A DNA stretch of 56,033 nucleotides from Actinomycetes bacterium (GCA_023411615.1 JAEYOR010000052.1:1-56033); one strand, 5' to 3'. Positions 33,824 to 44,106 are shown, counted from the stretch's first letter. Translations and numbers: made by a program. Notes: generated by a model not told the origin, from the sequence alone.

Positions 33824-34780
33824 GTGAAGCACCGCCTTGCCGTGTCGGCCGTAATGGCGGCCGCCGCTTTGTCACTTGTCGCCTGTGCGCCGGACCCGAT
33901 TGTGGACCCGAGCGCCTCGAACCAGTCCCAGCCGAGCAGCGCGCCACTGCCCGACGCCGTTGAGGCGCAGAATGTGGACGACGCGCTCGCGGCGATGGAA
34001 TGGAAGGACAACGGCGAGGGCGCCGAGCCCACCATCAACGTCAATGCGCCTATCAACTTTGATAAGGCCGGCACGCGCGTGGTGGAAGACGGCGACGGCG
34101 AGGAGCTGAAGGACGGCCAGATGCTGTCGCTGCATTACGTGGCGATCTCCGGCGTGGATGGCGCACCCGTCCACTCGACGTACACCGCCAACTCGCCTGA
34201 GCCCGTTGAGCTCACCACCGAGCAGTTGGAGCCCACGCTGTTCGAGGCACTCACCTCGGCGCACGTGGGCGCGCGCATCCTGTACGCCGTGCCGGACAAC
34301 GGTGGCGGCTCCGTCATCATGGCCGTGACCGTGGTGGCCGCCGTTGACGTACCGGACCGTGCTGAGGGCACTGCGGTGGAGCCCACGCCGGGTGACCCGG
34401 TTGTCTCGCTCGACGGCGACGGCAAGCCGTCAATTGACTTCTCCGGCACCACGATGCCCACCGAACTGGTGGCACGCGACCTCATTGTGGGCGACGGCGC
34501 TCCGGTGTCCGAAGAGCAGACCGTGACGGTGAAGTACACCGGCTGGTTGTGGGACGGCGAGCAGTTCGACTCATCATGGGACCGTGGCCAGGACTTCACC
34601 ACCGTGCTGTCCAAGGCGAACCTCATTCACGGCTGGATTGACGGCCTCGTGGGCAAGACCGTGGGCAGCCAAGTGCTGCTTGTCATCCCGCCGGACCTCG
34701 GTTACGGCGACCAGGCCAACGGGTCCATCCCGGCTGGCTCCACGCTCGTGTTTGTCATCGACATCCTCGCGGCGTACTAG
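33824..34780 (+). CDS. FKBP-type peptidyl-prolyl isomerase lipoprotein with tandem domains
   Basis: A 318-residue lipoprotein. The signal ends in the lipobox LVAC (Cys near residue 20), then a Ser/Pro linker. The C-terminal FKBP domain (about 215-318) is canonical: VTVKYTGWLWDGEQFDSSWD, LIHGWIDGLVGKTVGSQVLL, VIPPDLGYGD. The first domain (about 65-190) follows the same plan but has degenerate motifs (LSLHYVAISGVDGAPVHSTY) and probably serves as chaperone or dimer part. It assists folding of exported proteins outside the membrane. GTG 33824 follows TTGGAGAA. Confidence 0.88.
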   Translation: MKHRLAVSAVMAAAALSLVACAPDPIVDPSASNQSQPSSAPLPDAVEAQNVDDALAAMEWKDNGEGAEPTINVNAPINFDKAGTRVVEDGDGEELKDGQMLSLHYVAISGVDGAPVHSTYTANSPEPVELTTEQLEPTLFEALTSAHVGARILYAVPDNGGGSVIMAVTVVAAVDVPDRAEGTAVEPTPGDPVVSLDGDGKPSIDFSGTTMPTELVARDLIVGDGAPVSEEQTVTVKYTGWLWDGEQFDSSWDRGQDFTTVLSKANLIHGWIDGLVGKTVGSQVLLVIPPDLGYGDQANGSIPAGSTLVFVIDILAAY

Positions 34781-34803
34781 ACCGCTTGTGCTCGCCCGGG
34801 CCC

Positions 34804-36543
<1,740 letters not shown>

Positions 36544-36811
36544 TGTGGTGTCCTTCCTTGGCCTCGCCAGTACTCTCGCCGGGGCCGTTGGCTTGATCGT
36601 GTCGCGCGGGAATGGCGCGGTCCTGGGCTTCTTCTTGGTGGAGTTGTTCGGCGAGGTGCAGGACGAGCGAAACAAGGGCGTCGATGTCCGGGTTCTCGCG
36701 CAGGCGTGGTGTCGCGGTGATGCGGCGACCAGTGTTGGTGGTGCGGGAGAAGGCCATGGAGGAGAGGTGCACACCCCCGCGCCGGAATCCCCGCACCCGC
36801 ACCCGTCATAG

Positions 36812-37823
36812 TCAGAGCGCCCGCAGGTGCGCCCGCCGATCCGTTTGTCGCCCTCGCTGCTCGGGCGGCACCTCCTCGCGTACCGTGTCGAGTTGCTTGG
36901 CGAACTTGTTGCTACCGTCGAGGGCGGCGTGGAATCCGTCGATCTGCTCGTCGGTGAGTTCGACGGCGAGCTGACGGAGGTCGTAGCGTTCCCACCAGTC
37001 GGTCAGCTCACCCCAAGTGAGGACGAACGCGCGTGGGGAAGGGGCCGTCGCTACGGCGGATCGGGATCGGCTTGCGGGTCTTCTTCCGCTTCGCCCGCCG
37101 CTCTGCCTTTACCCGCGCCAAGGCCTCCTCAGCGAGCTGATGCAGTTCTGCCGTCGTGCTGCCGGGCAACGCTTCGACCTCATCGTGGACGCGAGCATAG
37201 GCAGGACCGATAGGACCGCCCGCTTCGATTCGGTCCAGCTCGGTCTTCGCGCGGGCACGCAATTCGTCGGGCATGGTGGTGTCGGCGGCGATCTTTTCGA
37301 GGTATCCGATCTTGTCGAACGTCGTATGCGAGACCCCACCTGGAACCATCGCGGCGGCCTGCTTTCGCACTGTGCCGGTGGGTCCGAGTTCCGGTGGTGC
37401 AAATCGTGCATCGCCGCCGGGCTGATGCTCACGACTGAACTGCGTGGCCTCTTGCCGCTTCTGCGCATCCTCCGCCAGCAGCGCGTTCAATTCCCGGTAG
37501 AGAGCGGCACCCTCCATCGGCGTGAACGGCTTATGCAGCGCATTCTCGTCCTGCTCGGCGAGGAGTTGCCCGAGCCGATCAGAGAGGCCGGAGCGCACCC
37601 ACACGCGCACGGTCTTCCACCCGAGCATCTTGATCGCCGCGAGACGCCGTGCCCCGCAGATCAAGAACCCTTCTGGCGTGATGGTGATGGGCTGCAGCAA
37701 TCCGAGTCGTTTGATGGAGGCGACGAGCGGGTTGAGGTCACCGTGGTCGCGGCGGCGGCGGTTCCCTACTTGGATCGCGGCGACTGCCCATTCCAGGCCG
37801 ACCATGCCTTTGTTGTCCGACAT
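36812..37823 (-). pseudogene. ParB N-terminal-domain protein, frameshifted
   Basis: A ParB/Srx-like protein of about 337 codons. The N-terminal part has LVASIKRLGLLQPITITPEG and FLICGARRLAAIKMLGW (ParB box I/II), then a helical HTH-like region. The ATG frame stops at 37008, but the next frame continues with AFVLTWGELTDWWERYDLRQ, LTDEQIDGFHAAL and ends at TGA 36812. Removing one C from the CCCC runs at 37035-37044 joins the frames as DGPFPRAFVLTWGEL. So a 1-base insertion (or sequencing error) has cut off the last 65 residues. Such proteins act in plasmid or element maintenance. ATG 37823 starts 8 bases after the stop of the upstream gene. Confidence 0.8.
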
Positions 37824-37830
37824 GGCCCGC

Positions 37831-38682
37831 TCACCCCTGTGCTCCGGGAGCGGATTCGGAGAGCGCAGCGACAAGGTCATCGTCGGCAAGCAGCAGCCCA
37901 ACGGTTTCCCCGATGAGGAGCCGCATCAGCACCCCGCGTCCGGCATTCGTAGCGGCGTACATGGGTTCGGGGTGTCCGAGCATTGCCCGCAGCAGCACCA
38001 TCCAGGACGGGGCCGGGAGGTCGAGCAGCACGCGGACTTGCTTGTCGTGACGGAGAGATTCGTATGCCGTGTGGCGTGCGCCGGTGCGCATGAGGGCGTC
38101 GCAGATCTGCTCGACCCCGCTCTGCGCGACATCAGCAGGCCAACCGAGAAGCACGAGCAGTTCGATGGCTCGCGCGATGGCGACAAGCACCGGAGTCGAT
38201 GTGTCCTCGGTTTCCTCGACGCGGTTGTAGCGCTCGTCAATCGACGCGAGTACCGGATGGTCGTCAACGATCGGATGCGCCCGCGTGCTGAACCGATCAG
38301 GATCATGCAACGAGGAAACGTGCGCACGGCGTGCTTGGTGGACGGAGCAGAGAAGTCCTTGGGCTCGTTCTTCGTAGATGCAGGTGATCCGCACAGCGTG
38401 GGTGATCACACCCCACGGATCACGCGCCTCCCGCGTCGACTTTGCCCGCATCACTTGGAACGCAGCAGAGACGGCCTCCCACGGGTCAAGTTCGTGCCGC
38501 CGGGCGAGGCTCGCGTACTTGTCGCGGACATACTCCATCAGTTCGCCGGCTACAGGGTCGTGAGTCCAGGCTTTGTTTCCGGCGTCGTGGAGTTGGCATA
38601 GCAGACAGCGCAGCTCTTCGCTGGTGTGGAAGCGTCGCAAGTCCTCCTGCGTTTGTCTGGGGAAGGGGTTTCCTGTGGTCAT
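37831..38682 (-). CDS. Hypothetical protein of mobile element
   Basis: A 283-residue, mostly helical protein with no motif I can name. Notable segments are LRRFHTSEELRCLLCQLHDAG, cut as LRRFHTSEELRCLL and CQLHDAG, then DPWEAVSAAFQVMRAKSTRE, CIYEERAQGLLCSVHQARRA and a long C-terminal helical part. It sits upstream of the ParB-like gene with an 8-base gap, so both are likely one operon, possibly in element replication or maintenance (inference from position only). Start at ATG 38682. Confidence 0.6.
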   Translation of the reverse strand: MTTGNPFPRQTQEDLRRFHTSEELRCLLCQLHDAGNKAWTHDPVAGELMEYVRDKYASLARRHELDPWEAVSAAFQVMRAKSTREARDPWGVITHAVRITCIYEERAQGLLCSVHQARRAHVSSLHDPDRFSTRAHPIVDDHPVLASIDERYNRVEETEDTSTPVLVAIARAIELLVLLGWPADVAQSGVEQICDALMRTGARHTAYESLRHDKQVRVLLDLPAPSWMVLLRAMLGHPEPMYAATNAGRGVLMRLLIGETVGLLLADDDLVAALSESAPGAQG

Positions 38683-38783
38683 GGCTGATCACCGCCGGAT
38701 GCTCTCTTCGTCGTCTGGGGAAGAGAGTTCGCTACTACAGACGGTCGGGAGAATAGCGACTTTCCGTGATGCAGTTTCGGTGT

Positions 38784-39401
38784 TCATAGTCGGTGGCTCC
38801 TGTCTTTGTTGGTTGTGCGGGATTGAGATGTGAACCAGTCGTTCGGTCCTGTGTCGCCTGTTCTTGGCGTTGGAGTGGGTGTTTGTTTTGGGGAGAAGAC
38901 GTGCCAGCAGATGTCGTTGCGGCGCTGTTGGTCTTGGAGTACGAGGTCGCGGATCTCGGGTGGTAGCTGGTCGCGTTGCCAGTCGCGTTAGCGGATCCCT
39001 GCGAGCTCCGCTTTCTCAGGAGTTGTGGCCGCTTGGATGGCCTTGATCGCGTAGGCGGCGGCACCGAGGTCGTGTTCTACGACGTGGGGAACGCATGCGG
39101 CTTGGCCGGCAGCGTAGGCGGCGAACCGTGCCGCGCCACGGAGCGGACGCGCAGCGCCCATGGAATGGCCACCGACGGCCCGGGCCTGCATCATCTTCAT
39201 GTCTCCTCGAACCCAGGTCCTTGCGGCCTCGATTGCGAGACGTGGGCGCAGGTCGTCGGGACAGACGTTCTCGAACAACGGCAGAACATGCTCAGCACAG
39301 CGCGCTGCCCACAATGTCAGCAACCGATGGTGCTCATCGGTGAGCGATCCTCCGCGACGAATGGTGATGAGCCGGGGGTCACGAACCTTCGAGAGAATCA
39401 T
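38784..39401 (-). pseudogene. Imm5-like putative immunity protein, copy B, with premature stop
   Basis: A frame of 206 codons, the same length as its neighbour at 39398-40015. It starts MILSKVRDPRLITIRRGG and has the family motifs LLTLWAARCAEHVLPLFENV, RPRLAIEAARTW and AAYAAGQAACVPHV. A TAA at 38990-38988 stops it after 137 residues, yet the frame continues in family-like fashion (RDWQRDQLPPEIRDLVLQDQ) to TGA 38784. Either a nonsense mutation or a functional truncated form. Its ATG overlaps the stop of copy A by 4 bases. Families like this are annotated as putative immunity proteins; the target is unknown. Confidence 0.65.
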
Positions 39402-40015
39402 GAGCGCACTCCCGACCGAAGATTCTCACCTGTAGCAGCCTCGCGCAGAGCGTCATCAAGAAAAGCCATGTACTCGCTGACACGACTCGTACCTTGGGAA
39501 GCTCGTGGGTATCTCATCAGCACTGCCAAGAGTCCGGGAGTCGCACGCTCGACAGCTCTCGCCAGGGCGGCTTGCGACGCTTCAGAACCGTGGACTGCCG
39601 CGTGTTCCCAGGCGCACGCGGCGTGGGCTGGCGCTCGAAGAATGTGCGCGACCTGGCTGGCATGAGCCAAGGGGTGAAGATACATCGATGCCCCGGCATC
39701 ACCGGCTGCCATGGCTGCATGGCGCGCTGCAGGGGAAGGAGCGAGCTTCGCTGCCCGGTGCGCGGCAGGCGCAGCCAGACGCTGGATACGGGAACGCGGG
39801 TCACCGTCGATCACAAGCTGAGCGGCCTCGATCGCTTGCCGAGGCCTCACATCTTCGGGACACACGTCTTCGAAGATCGGCAGAACCTCCCGTGCCGCCG
39901 AGACAGCGAAGACCGTGACTGCACGCAGCTCTTCGGCAGACAAGGTGAAGTCGCCGTGTGTTGTTTGGCGACCGGAAAATGTCTGGGCGCCAGGGGGCGA
40001 GGAGGGTGCCGTCAT
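39398..40015 (-). CDS. Imm5-like putative immunity protein, copy A
   Basis: A 205-residue, Ala-rich all-helical protein. Motifs shared with copy B are AREVLPIFEDVCPEDVRPRQ, AIEAAQLVIDGDP, RHAAMAAGDAGASMYLHP and HASQVAHILRAPAHAA. In this family the His-Pro-x-x-x-A-x-Q-V-x-H-I-x-R block is the most conserved and may bind a ligand or metal. No catalytic activity is known. The gene is divergent from a double-MerR regulator, an arrangement seen in actinobacteria, and is followed without gap by copy B. Confidence 0.7.
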   Translation of the reverse strand: MTAPSSPPGAQTFSGRQTTHGDFTLSAEELRAVTVFAVSAAREVLPIFEDVCPEDVRPRQAIEAAQLVIDGDPRSRIQRLAAPAAHRAAKLAPSPAARHAAMAAGDAGASMYLHPLAHASQVAHILRAPAHAACAWEHAAVHGSEASQAALARAVERATPGLLAVLMRYPRASQGTSRVSEYMAFLDDALREAATGENLRSGVRS

Positions 40016-40028
40016 GTGATCTAATGGT

Positions 40029-40053
40029 AACCCTGAAGAATCGATTGAGGGTT
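40029..40053. promoter_or_regulatory. Candidate MerR operator between immunity-like genes and regulator
   Basis: AACCCT (40029-40034) and AGGGTT (40048-40053) form an inverted repeat with 13-bp spacing in the 54-bp divergent intergenic region. Placement and symmetry suit autoregulation by the adjacent MerR-type protein, but no footprint exists. Confidence 0.45.
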
Positions 40054-40069
40054 TGGAGGATATACAAGC

Positions 40070-40819
40070 GTGACTACGGTACCAACCTTCAAATCTGGAG
40101 TGCTTCGACCAATCGATCTTGCCCGAGCGGTCGGGCTATCCGCCCAGGCCGTGCGCAACTACGAAGACGACAGCATTCTGCCGCCCGCTGTCCGCAGTGC
40201 GAGCGGCTACCGCCAGTACACCTACCTGCATCTGTCGGCGCTCGAAAGCTTCCTCGCTCTCGCAAGAGCGGCCTCACACTCGTCAGCCCGCGACATCATG
40301 CGAGCTGTCAACAGTGACCGACTTGATGACGCCCTTGAAGTCGTCGACACTGTGCACAGTCAGCTACTCAAGGACCGCCAGACGGTCCGCACGATCCAAT
40401 CGTCTCTCGCAGCCATCGACTCCGAGGCCCCAGTGAAGCAGTCGAGGATCTCGGCTTTCACCATTGGAGACCTGGCGCATCGCCTGGGTGTTACTTCCAC
40501 CACCCTGCGGGGGTGGGAGCAGGCAGGCATTATTTCGCCAACCCGCCAGGCGAGTACAGGGCACCGTCACTACACAGGCGAAGATGTCCGAGACGCCGAG
40601 CTTGCCCACCTGCTACGGCGGGGAGGGCAACGGCTCAGCAGCATCGCGATGATCATCCGAGAGATCCGAAACGCAGGAAGCACCACCGCCCTGGGAGAAG
40701 CCGCCACCCAATGGCACGCGCGACTGAACGAGCAAGCTAGAGCCCTCTTGAGCGCTTCCGGACTGCTAGCGAACTACGTCAACGAGCGAGCCGTAACGGA
40801 CGAGAACACGCCCTTCTGA
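40070..40819 (+). CDS. TioE-type MerR-family regulator with two DNA-binding domains
   Basis: A 249-residue protein with two MerR winged-helix modules. The first (residues 12-60) has DLARAVGLSAQAVRNYEDDS and RSASGYRQYTYLHLS. The second (about 128-180) has TIGDLAHRLGVTSTTLRGWE and STGHRHYTGEDV. This duplicated architecture is that of TioE-family regulators. There is no recognisable effector domain between them beyond a helical linker. It is divergent from the Imm5-like pair, which it probably controls. GTG 40070 follows TTGGAGGATATA. Confidence 0.8.
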   Translation: MTTVPTFKSGVLRPIDLARAVGLSAQAVRNYEDDSILPPAVRSASGYRQYTYLHLSALESFLALARAASHSSARDIMRAVNSDRLDDALEVVDTVHSQLLKDRQTVRTIQSSLAAIDSEAPVKQSRISAFTIGDLAHRLGVTSTTLRGWEQAGIISPTRQASTGHRHYTGEDVRDAELAHLLRRGGQRLSSIAMIIREIRNAGSTTALGEAATQWHARLNEQARALLSASGLLANYVNERAVTDENTPF

Positions 40820-40979
40820 AGCAGCCCTGTTTTAGCGGCCACGCGTCTTGCAGGTGAGGATGAAAGATCCCAGCCCCGTGGGGGCCACGTGCGGGTCTCG
40901 CTGTTCTGAAGAATGTCGGTGGTCATTGCCATCATCAACTCAGCGGCACCACGGTGGTGTCGCTGGAGGGATGAAGATC

Positions 40980-41261
40980 ATGGCTATTGAGATCACACAC
41001 GTGCGGTTCGGAAGTACGACTAGGTCCGAAAATCAGATCGTCCGGTACAAGTGGAAGAACGTTAGCGATGGCAACATCGGGGATAGTGACAAGCCGACAT
41101 TGGTGGACTGGATCGACAACGAGAACGGAACCGCCTACGTTGGCAGCGGTTCCAGCCGCGTGAGTGTCGGTGTCGTCCGTCCGCAGTCCGGAGAGCCGTA
41201 TCTGCGGACCTACGCGGACGGCAAGTGGACGAACAACTTGCTCAGTCTTCCGACCTTCTAG
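40980..41261 (+). CDS. DUF3892 domain-containing protein
   Basis: A 93-residue protein. MAIEITHVRFGSTTRSENQI and a following VRYKWKNVSDGNIGDSDK match DUF3892, a small beta-rich domain. The C-terminal part is VVRPQSGEPYLRTYADGKWT. Function is unknown. DUF3892 proteins often lie in accessory regions. ATG 40980 is preferred since GGAGGG sits 9 bases before it; ATG 40971 overlaps that site. It is convergent with the HEPN-like gene, 215 bp away, and that gap holds nothing I recognise. Confidence 0.8.
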   Translation: MAIEITHVRFGSTTRSENQIVRYKWKNVSDGNIGDSDKPTLVDWIDNENGTAYVGSGSSRVSVGVVRPQSGEPYLRTYADGKWTNNLLSLPTF

Positions 41262-41476
41262 ACTGTCGCTCCGCCTCCGGAACGGTAACCCTCTCCCTGA
41301 AGGTCTCGCGCCGCTGGTGAGTTCATCACCGGGTTGCTGACTGCCTCAGTCATGACCGTCCACCTAGACTTGCAAGAGGCGTGGCGTCTAATAACGGGGA
41401 CTCGTAGGGAACGACGAAAGCTCGCAGCGTCGAAGTGAGTGAAGGTTCCACGAAGCCCTGGGTGTTTCGGTCATCC

Positions 41477-42745
41477 TCAGCGGTCGTTGTCGGGCTCGAT
41501 GACTGCGGTCTCAGGTTTCAGGAAATGAGACGGTCCGTACTGTGACAGAGCCCAGTGCCCGGATTCCCACTCTGTAGCCGTGCTCCCCGTGTCATCCATT
41601 CGAACCCAGCGCAGATCGGTGCGGTACATGGTGCCGCTAACGAGCAACTCGACGTCGGTGTGCGCGACTGCCGCAGTAACGTGGCGTACGCGTAGGACTG
41701 TCCACTCCGACAGTTCAAGCGCCCCGTACAGGTCTTTGGCGAGGACGGCGAGTTTGCCCACCGATGACCGGGCGCTTCCAAGTTCCATGAAGTGCTCTCC
41801 GACCGGCCCCCACCGTCGCTTCTCCCAGCTCTCTAGAAAGTCCCTAGAGGTCTGTGCAACTTCGGACAATTCCTTAGCAGCAGGGTCGGGCTCGTATTCG
41901 TAGGGCTGCCAATCTTCGATTCGGGTCTTGTGGTCCTGAGTGTCTGTCCATTGACGCAACGCCTCGCGCCGTGTGGGTGTCGGCTCGACAGGCTTGGCTT
42001 GACGCTCTCGTGAGTCAGCCCAATCGGCGACGGCGAAGAGGCGGTTCCACGCTTTGGTAGCGACGACCTCATTGTCGAAGTTGACCAAGGTGCCGTGCAT
42101 GATGCCGTTGCGGAATAGTTCGGTCACTTTCGTGTCGTCGGTTTTGTAGAAGCCTTTGAGGAAGGACTGATGGGCGTGGTTTAGGCCGAGGTGGTGGCCC
42201 GCCATGCTGTCCCAAGCCACCATGGCCTCCACAGGGCGGGCGTGGAGTCCTTGCCGGACTGCCGTGTCCAGATCATTTACGAATCCGTCCATCACTGAGA
42301 GAACCACAAGCACTGTGCTGTAGTAGCGGCCAGCCTCATAGTCCGTGAGCGCCTTCTGGAGCAAGCCCATGCGCGGCCGCATCGCGTCGAAGCGATGGAG
42401 GCGTCGGAGCGGGAACGCGATCCGACTGTCTTCCTTGTAGTAGCTGATGAGGCGTGCCTCGGCGGCCCCGGCATCATCGGTGTCAACGACATGCTCAATC
42501 GCGGGGAGATTCAGGTCGCCGGTAAACACCCAATTTCGTGTTCCGAGCAGTGCGTAGAACGTGTCGACGAGGCCGGTAATGCGCCTGCGCTCGTGTTCGA
42601 GCACTTTGACCTGATCTTGTTGCTCCTTGGGCAACGGAATGCCGAACAGCTTGAGCGCCGCGAGCTGCTGTTCCATCTCTTGGACCGAAGGCAGGTCTCG
42701 CGCGGAGCCGTACGGGCTCACCTGGGGGCTGTCAGCCATGGCCAT
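41477..42745 (-). CDS. HEPN-like protein downstream of the TIR gene
   Basis: A 422-residue protein without a named family that I recognise. Residues 120-240 look like a HEPN domain: a helical pair with ALTDYEAGRYYSTVLVVLSV and DGFVNDLDTAVRQG, then ELFRNGIMHGTLVNFDNE, which contains R212-x4-H217, the catalytic motif of HEPN ribonucleases. The C-terminal half is a mixed alpha/beta region (WTVLRVRHVTAAVAHTDVEL and LRWVRMDDTGS) that could be a sensor. It is the last gene of the minus-strand operon with the DUF1883-TIR protein (86-base gap). A role as a toxic RNase effector in abortive defence is inference from motif and neighbourhood. Confidence 0.6.
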   Translation of the reverse strand: MAMADSPQVSPYGSARDLPSVQEMEQQLAALKLFGIPLPKEQQDQVKVLEHERRRITGLVDTFYALLGTRNWVFTGDLNLPAIEHVVDTDDAGAAEARLISYYKEDSRIAFPLRRLHRFDAMRPRMGLLQKALTDYEAGRYYSTVLVVLSVMDGFVNDLDTAVRQGLHARPVEAMVAWDSMAGHHLGLNHAHQSFLKGFYKTDDTKVTELFRNGIMHGTLVNFDNEVVATKAWNRLFAVADWADSRERQAKPVEPTPTRREALRQWTDTQDHKTRIEDWQPYEYEPDPAAKELSEVAQTSRDFLESWEKRRWGPVGEHFMELGSARSSVGKLAVLAKDLYGALELSEWTVLRVRHVTAAVAHTDVELLVSGTMYRTDLRWVRMDDTGSTATEWESGHWALSQYGPSHFLKPETAVIEPDNDR

Positions 42746-42831
42746 GAGCGAAACGAGTAGTGAAGGTCAACGATTTCCTTAGGTAGATAGTACCCAGCGA
42801 TCGTCTTCTGAAAGACGTGTGGCGGTTCCGA

Positions 42832-43614
42832 TCAGTTGCCGACGTCCTGAACGACGTTGGCGATCTCTTCGGCGATTTCTGCCACGGTGTGATTCGCGGT
42901 GTTGCGTGCAATCTTGTCGACCAGGGAGGGTGATCTTTCGGCGATCTCGTTCCGAGAGATCTCGTGCCAGATGGGCAGCATCCGTTGGTCTCCGTTGACA
43001 CTCATCCCGATGATGCCGTCCAGCTCGTACTGAGGCCAGCCCTTGGCAAAGAAGGATTTTGAGAGGACGACGACGCCGAACGTACTGTGAGCGAGGCCGA
43101 AATCTATCTTTCGACGCAAGCTGTCTCCAATTCGTAGCTCCGTCTTGTCGAGCCATACTTTGAGGCCACGATTACGAAGTTCAAAGGCGAGCGGTTCTGC
43201 GACGGCCTGCTTATCCTCACTGGCATGTGAGATGAACACGTCCCAGGTTTCTCCGTCATCGTCAGGAATGATCGACGGACGCTCATGCTGGATTCCGCTC
43301 AGTGACATCAGAGGGGCAGAATTCGCGGTAGGGAGCGGTGGTGGTTCGACCGTGGCGGAGTGCCGGATGCTCGTCGCTTTAAGTCCCATGAGGTCGATCG
43401 TTAGATACCAGCTGCCAGCGCGGGGCACGGTAATTCGGAACGGCGACTTCTTGACTAGACCGCCGACAAAACGATGGCGTCGCCCATTTTTGTAGGCGTT
43501 GAAATTGGCGCTGTCCATCAGGCGGACGTTGGCCCCGGTGCTCAGGGTGACTACGACGGTCGCACCCTTTTCCAGTCGAGTCCAGTGGTATTTGATGAAC
43601 TTCTGCCCGGCCAC
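42832..43614 (-). CDS. DUF1883-TIR domain protein
   Basis: A 260-residue protein. Residues 1-90 match DUF1883 (GQKFIKYHWTRLEKGATVVV and RITVPRAGSWYLTIDLMG), a small beta domain. A linker leads to a TIR domain (about 122-255): WDVFISHASEDKQAVAEPLA, KVWLDKTELRIGDSL, and Glu197 in WPQYELDGII at the position of the TIR NADase catalytic glutamate. Bacterial TIR proteins often deplete NAD+ or make cyclic ADP-ribose signals in antiphage defence. GTG 43614 was chosen because AAGGCGGA lies 7 bases upstream and DUF1883 starts there; the longer frame to 43755 is spurious. It follows the 44-residue gene by 79 bases. Confidence 0.83.
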   Translation of the reverse strand: MAGQKFIKYHWTRLEKGATVVVTLSTGANVRLMDSANFNAYKNGRRHRFVGGLVKKSPFRITVPRAGSWYLTIDLMGLKATSIRHSATVEPPPLPTANSAPLMSLSGIQHERPSIIPDDDGETWDVFISHASEDKQAVAEPLAFELRNRGLKVWLDKTELRIGDSLRRKIDFGLAHSTFGVVVLSKSFFAKGWPQYELDGIIGMSVNGDQRMLPIWHEISRNEIAERSPSLVDKIARNTANHTVAEIAEEIANVVQDVGN

Positions 43615-43693
43615 GTTCTGTCCGCCTTTTTCAAAATCGGTTAGGTGATCGGCGGCCTGGGCAGTGGGTGCTTCAGGCCGCCGATCGATCGTC

Positions 43694-43828
43694 TCACTTG
43701 CCCCGCTTGGGGGTCTGGGACAGGGCGCTGCCAGCGGCCTTCTTTGCTGCGGCACTGTAGTTGCCGCGAAGGACCTTGCTGGCGGCCTTCGCGGCGGCCT
43801 TGCCAGTCTGCTTTGTGTTGCGAGCCAT
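43694..43828 (-). CDS. 44-residue basic peptide upstream of the TIR gene
   Basis: A short gene with ATG 43828, an AGGAGG ribosome-binding site and TGA at 43694. The product starts MARNTKQTGKAAAKAASKVL and continues RGNYSAAAKKAAGSALSQTP, ending KRGK. It is Lys/Ala-rich with 11 Lys/Arg and no acidic residue, and is predicted helical. I recall similar short MARN...ASKVL...AGSALSQ peptides in bacterial accessory regions, but did not search. It is the first gene of the minus-strand TIR/HEPN operon. It may bind nucleic acid or act as sensor or antitoxin (inference). Confidence 0.75.
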   Translation of the reverse strand: MARNTKQTGKAAAKAASKVLRGNYSAAAKKAAGSALSQTPKRGK

Positions 43829-43837
43829 GATCTCTAC

Positions 43838-43868
43838 CTCCTCTCGGGTTTCTCATGCCCGAGAGGAG
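43838..43868 (-). promoter_or_regulatory. Leader hairpin that sequesters the ribosome-binding site of the 44-residue gene
   Basis: CTCCTCTCGGG (43838-43848) and CCCGAGAGGAG (43858-43868) are a perfect 11-bp inverted repeat with a 9-base loop. On the minus-strand mRNA the 3' arm contains GAGGAG of the AGGAGG Shine-Dalgarno sequence, so folding would hide it. Expression of the operon's first peptide may depend on opening this stem. Confidence 0.75.
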
Positions 43869-43980
43869 AGTTCTCCACTACTGTCGAACGTGTACGGGTT
43901 CTGAGTAGTTGTTCTCGGAGCTTTGTTGTGGGTCGTCTCGTTGGAGCGAGGTGGCCCACTTGTGTTGCAGGACACGGTGT

Positions 43981-44022
43981 CTTGCATGAACCATGTTACT
44001 AGGGTAGCATGGTTCATGCAAG
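43981..44022. promoter_or_regulatory. 15-bp-arm palindrome, candidate HigA operator
   Basis: CTTGCATGAACCATG (43981-43995), a 12-base centre TTACTAGGGTAG, and CATGGTTCATGCAAG (44008-44022) form a perfect inverted repeat. It lies 84 bases upstream of the HigB start, in the divergent region with the TIR operon. Autoregulation by the HTH antitoxin is likely; the TIR operon could share it. Confidence 0.75.
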
Positions 44023-44106
44023 GGGTGATGAACCCATGACGAGTAGATCGATAAGGGGATGCGGTAGCGTAGACCTGACCATGTTGTTCTGGGTGAGGTG
44101 GAGCGC

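Noticed and set aside
41262..41476. Possible small gene or attachment site between DUF3892 and the HEPN-like gene
   Set aside because: No frame with a start, ribosome-binding site and coding character was found, and no match to the tRNA-Ala 3' end.
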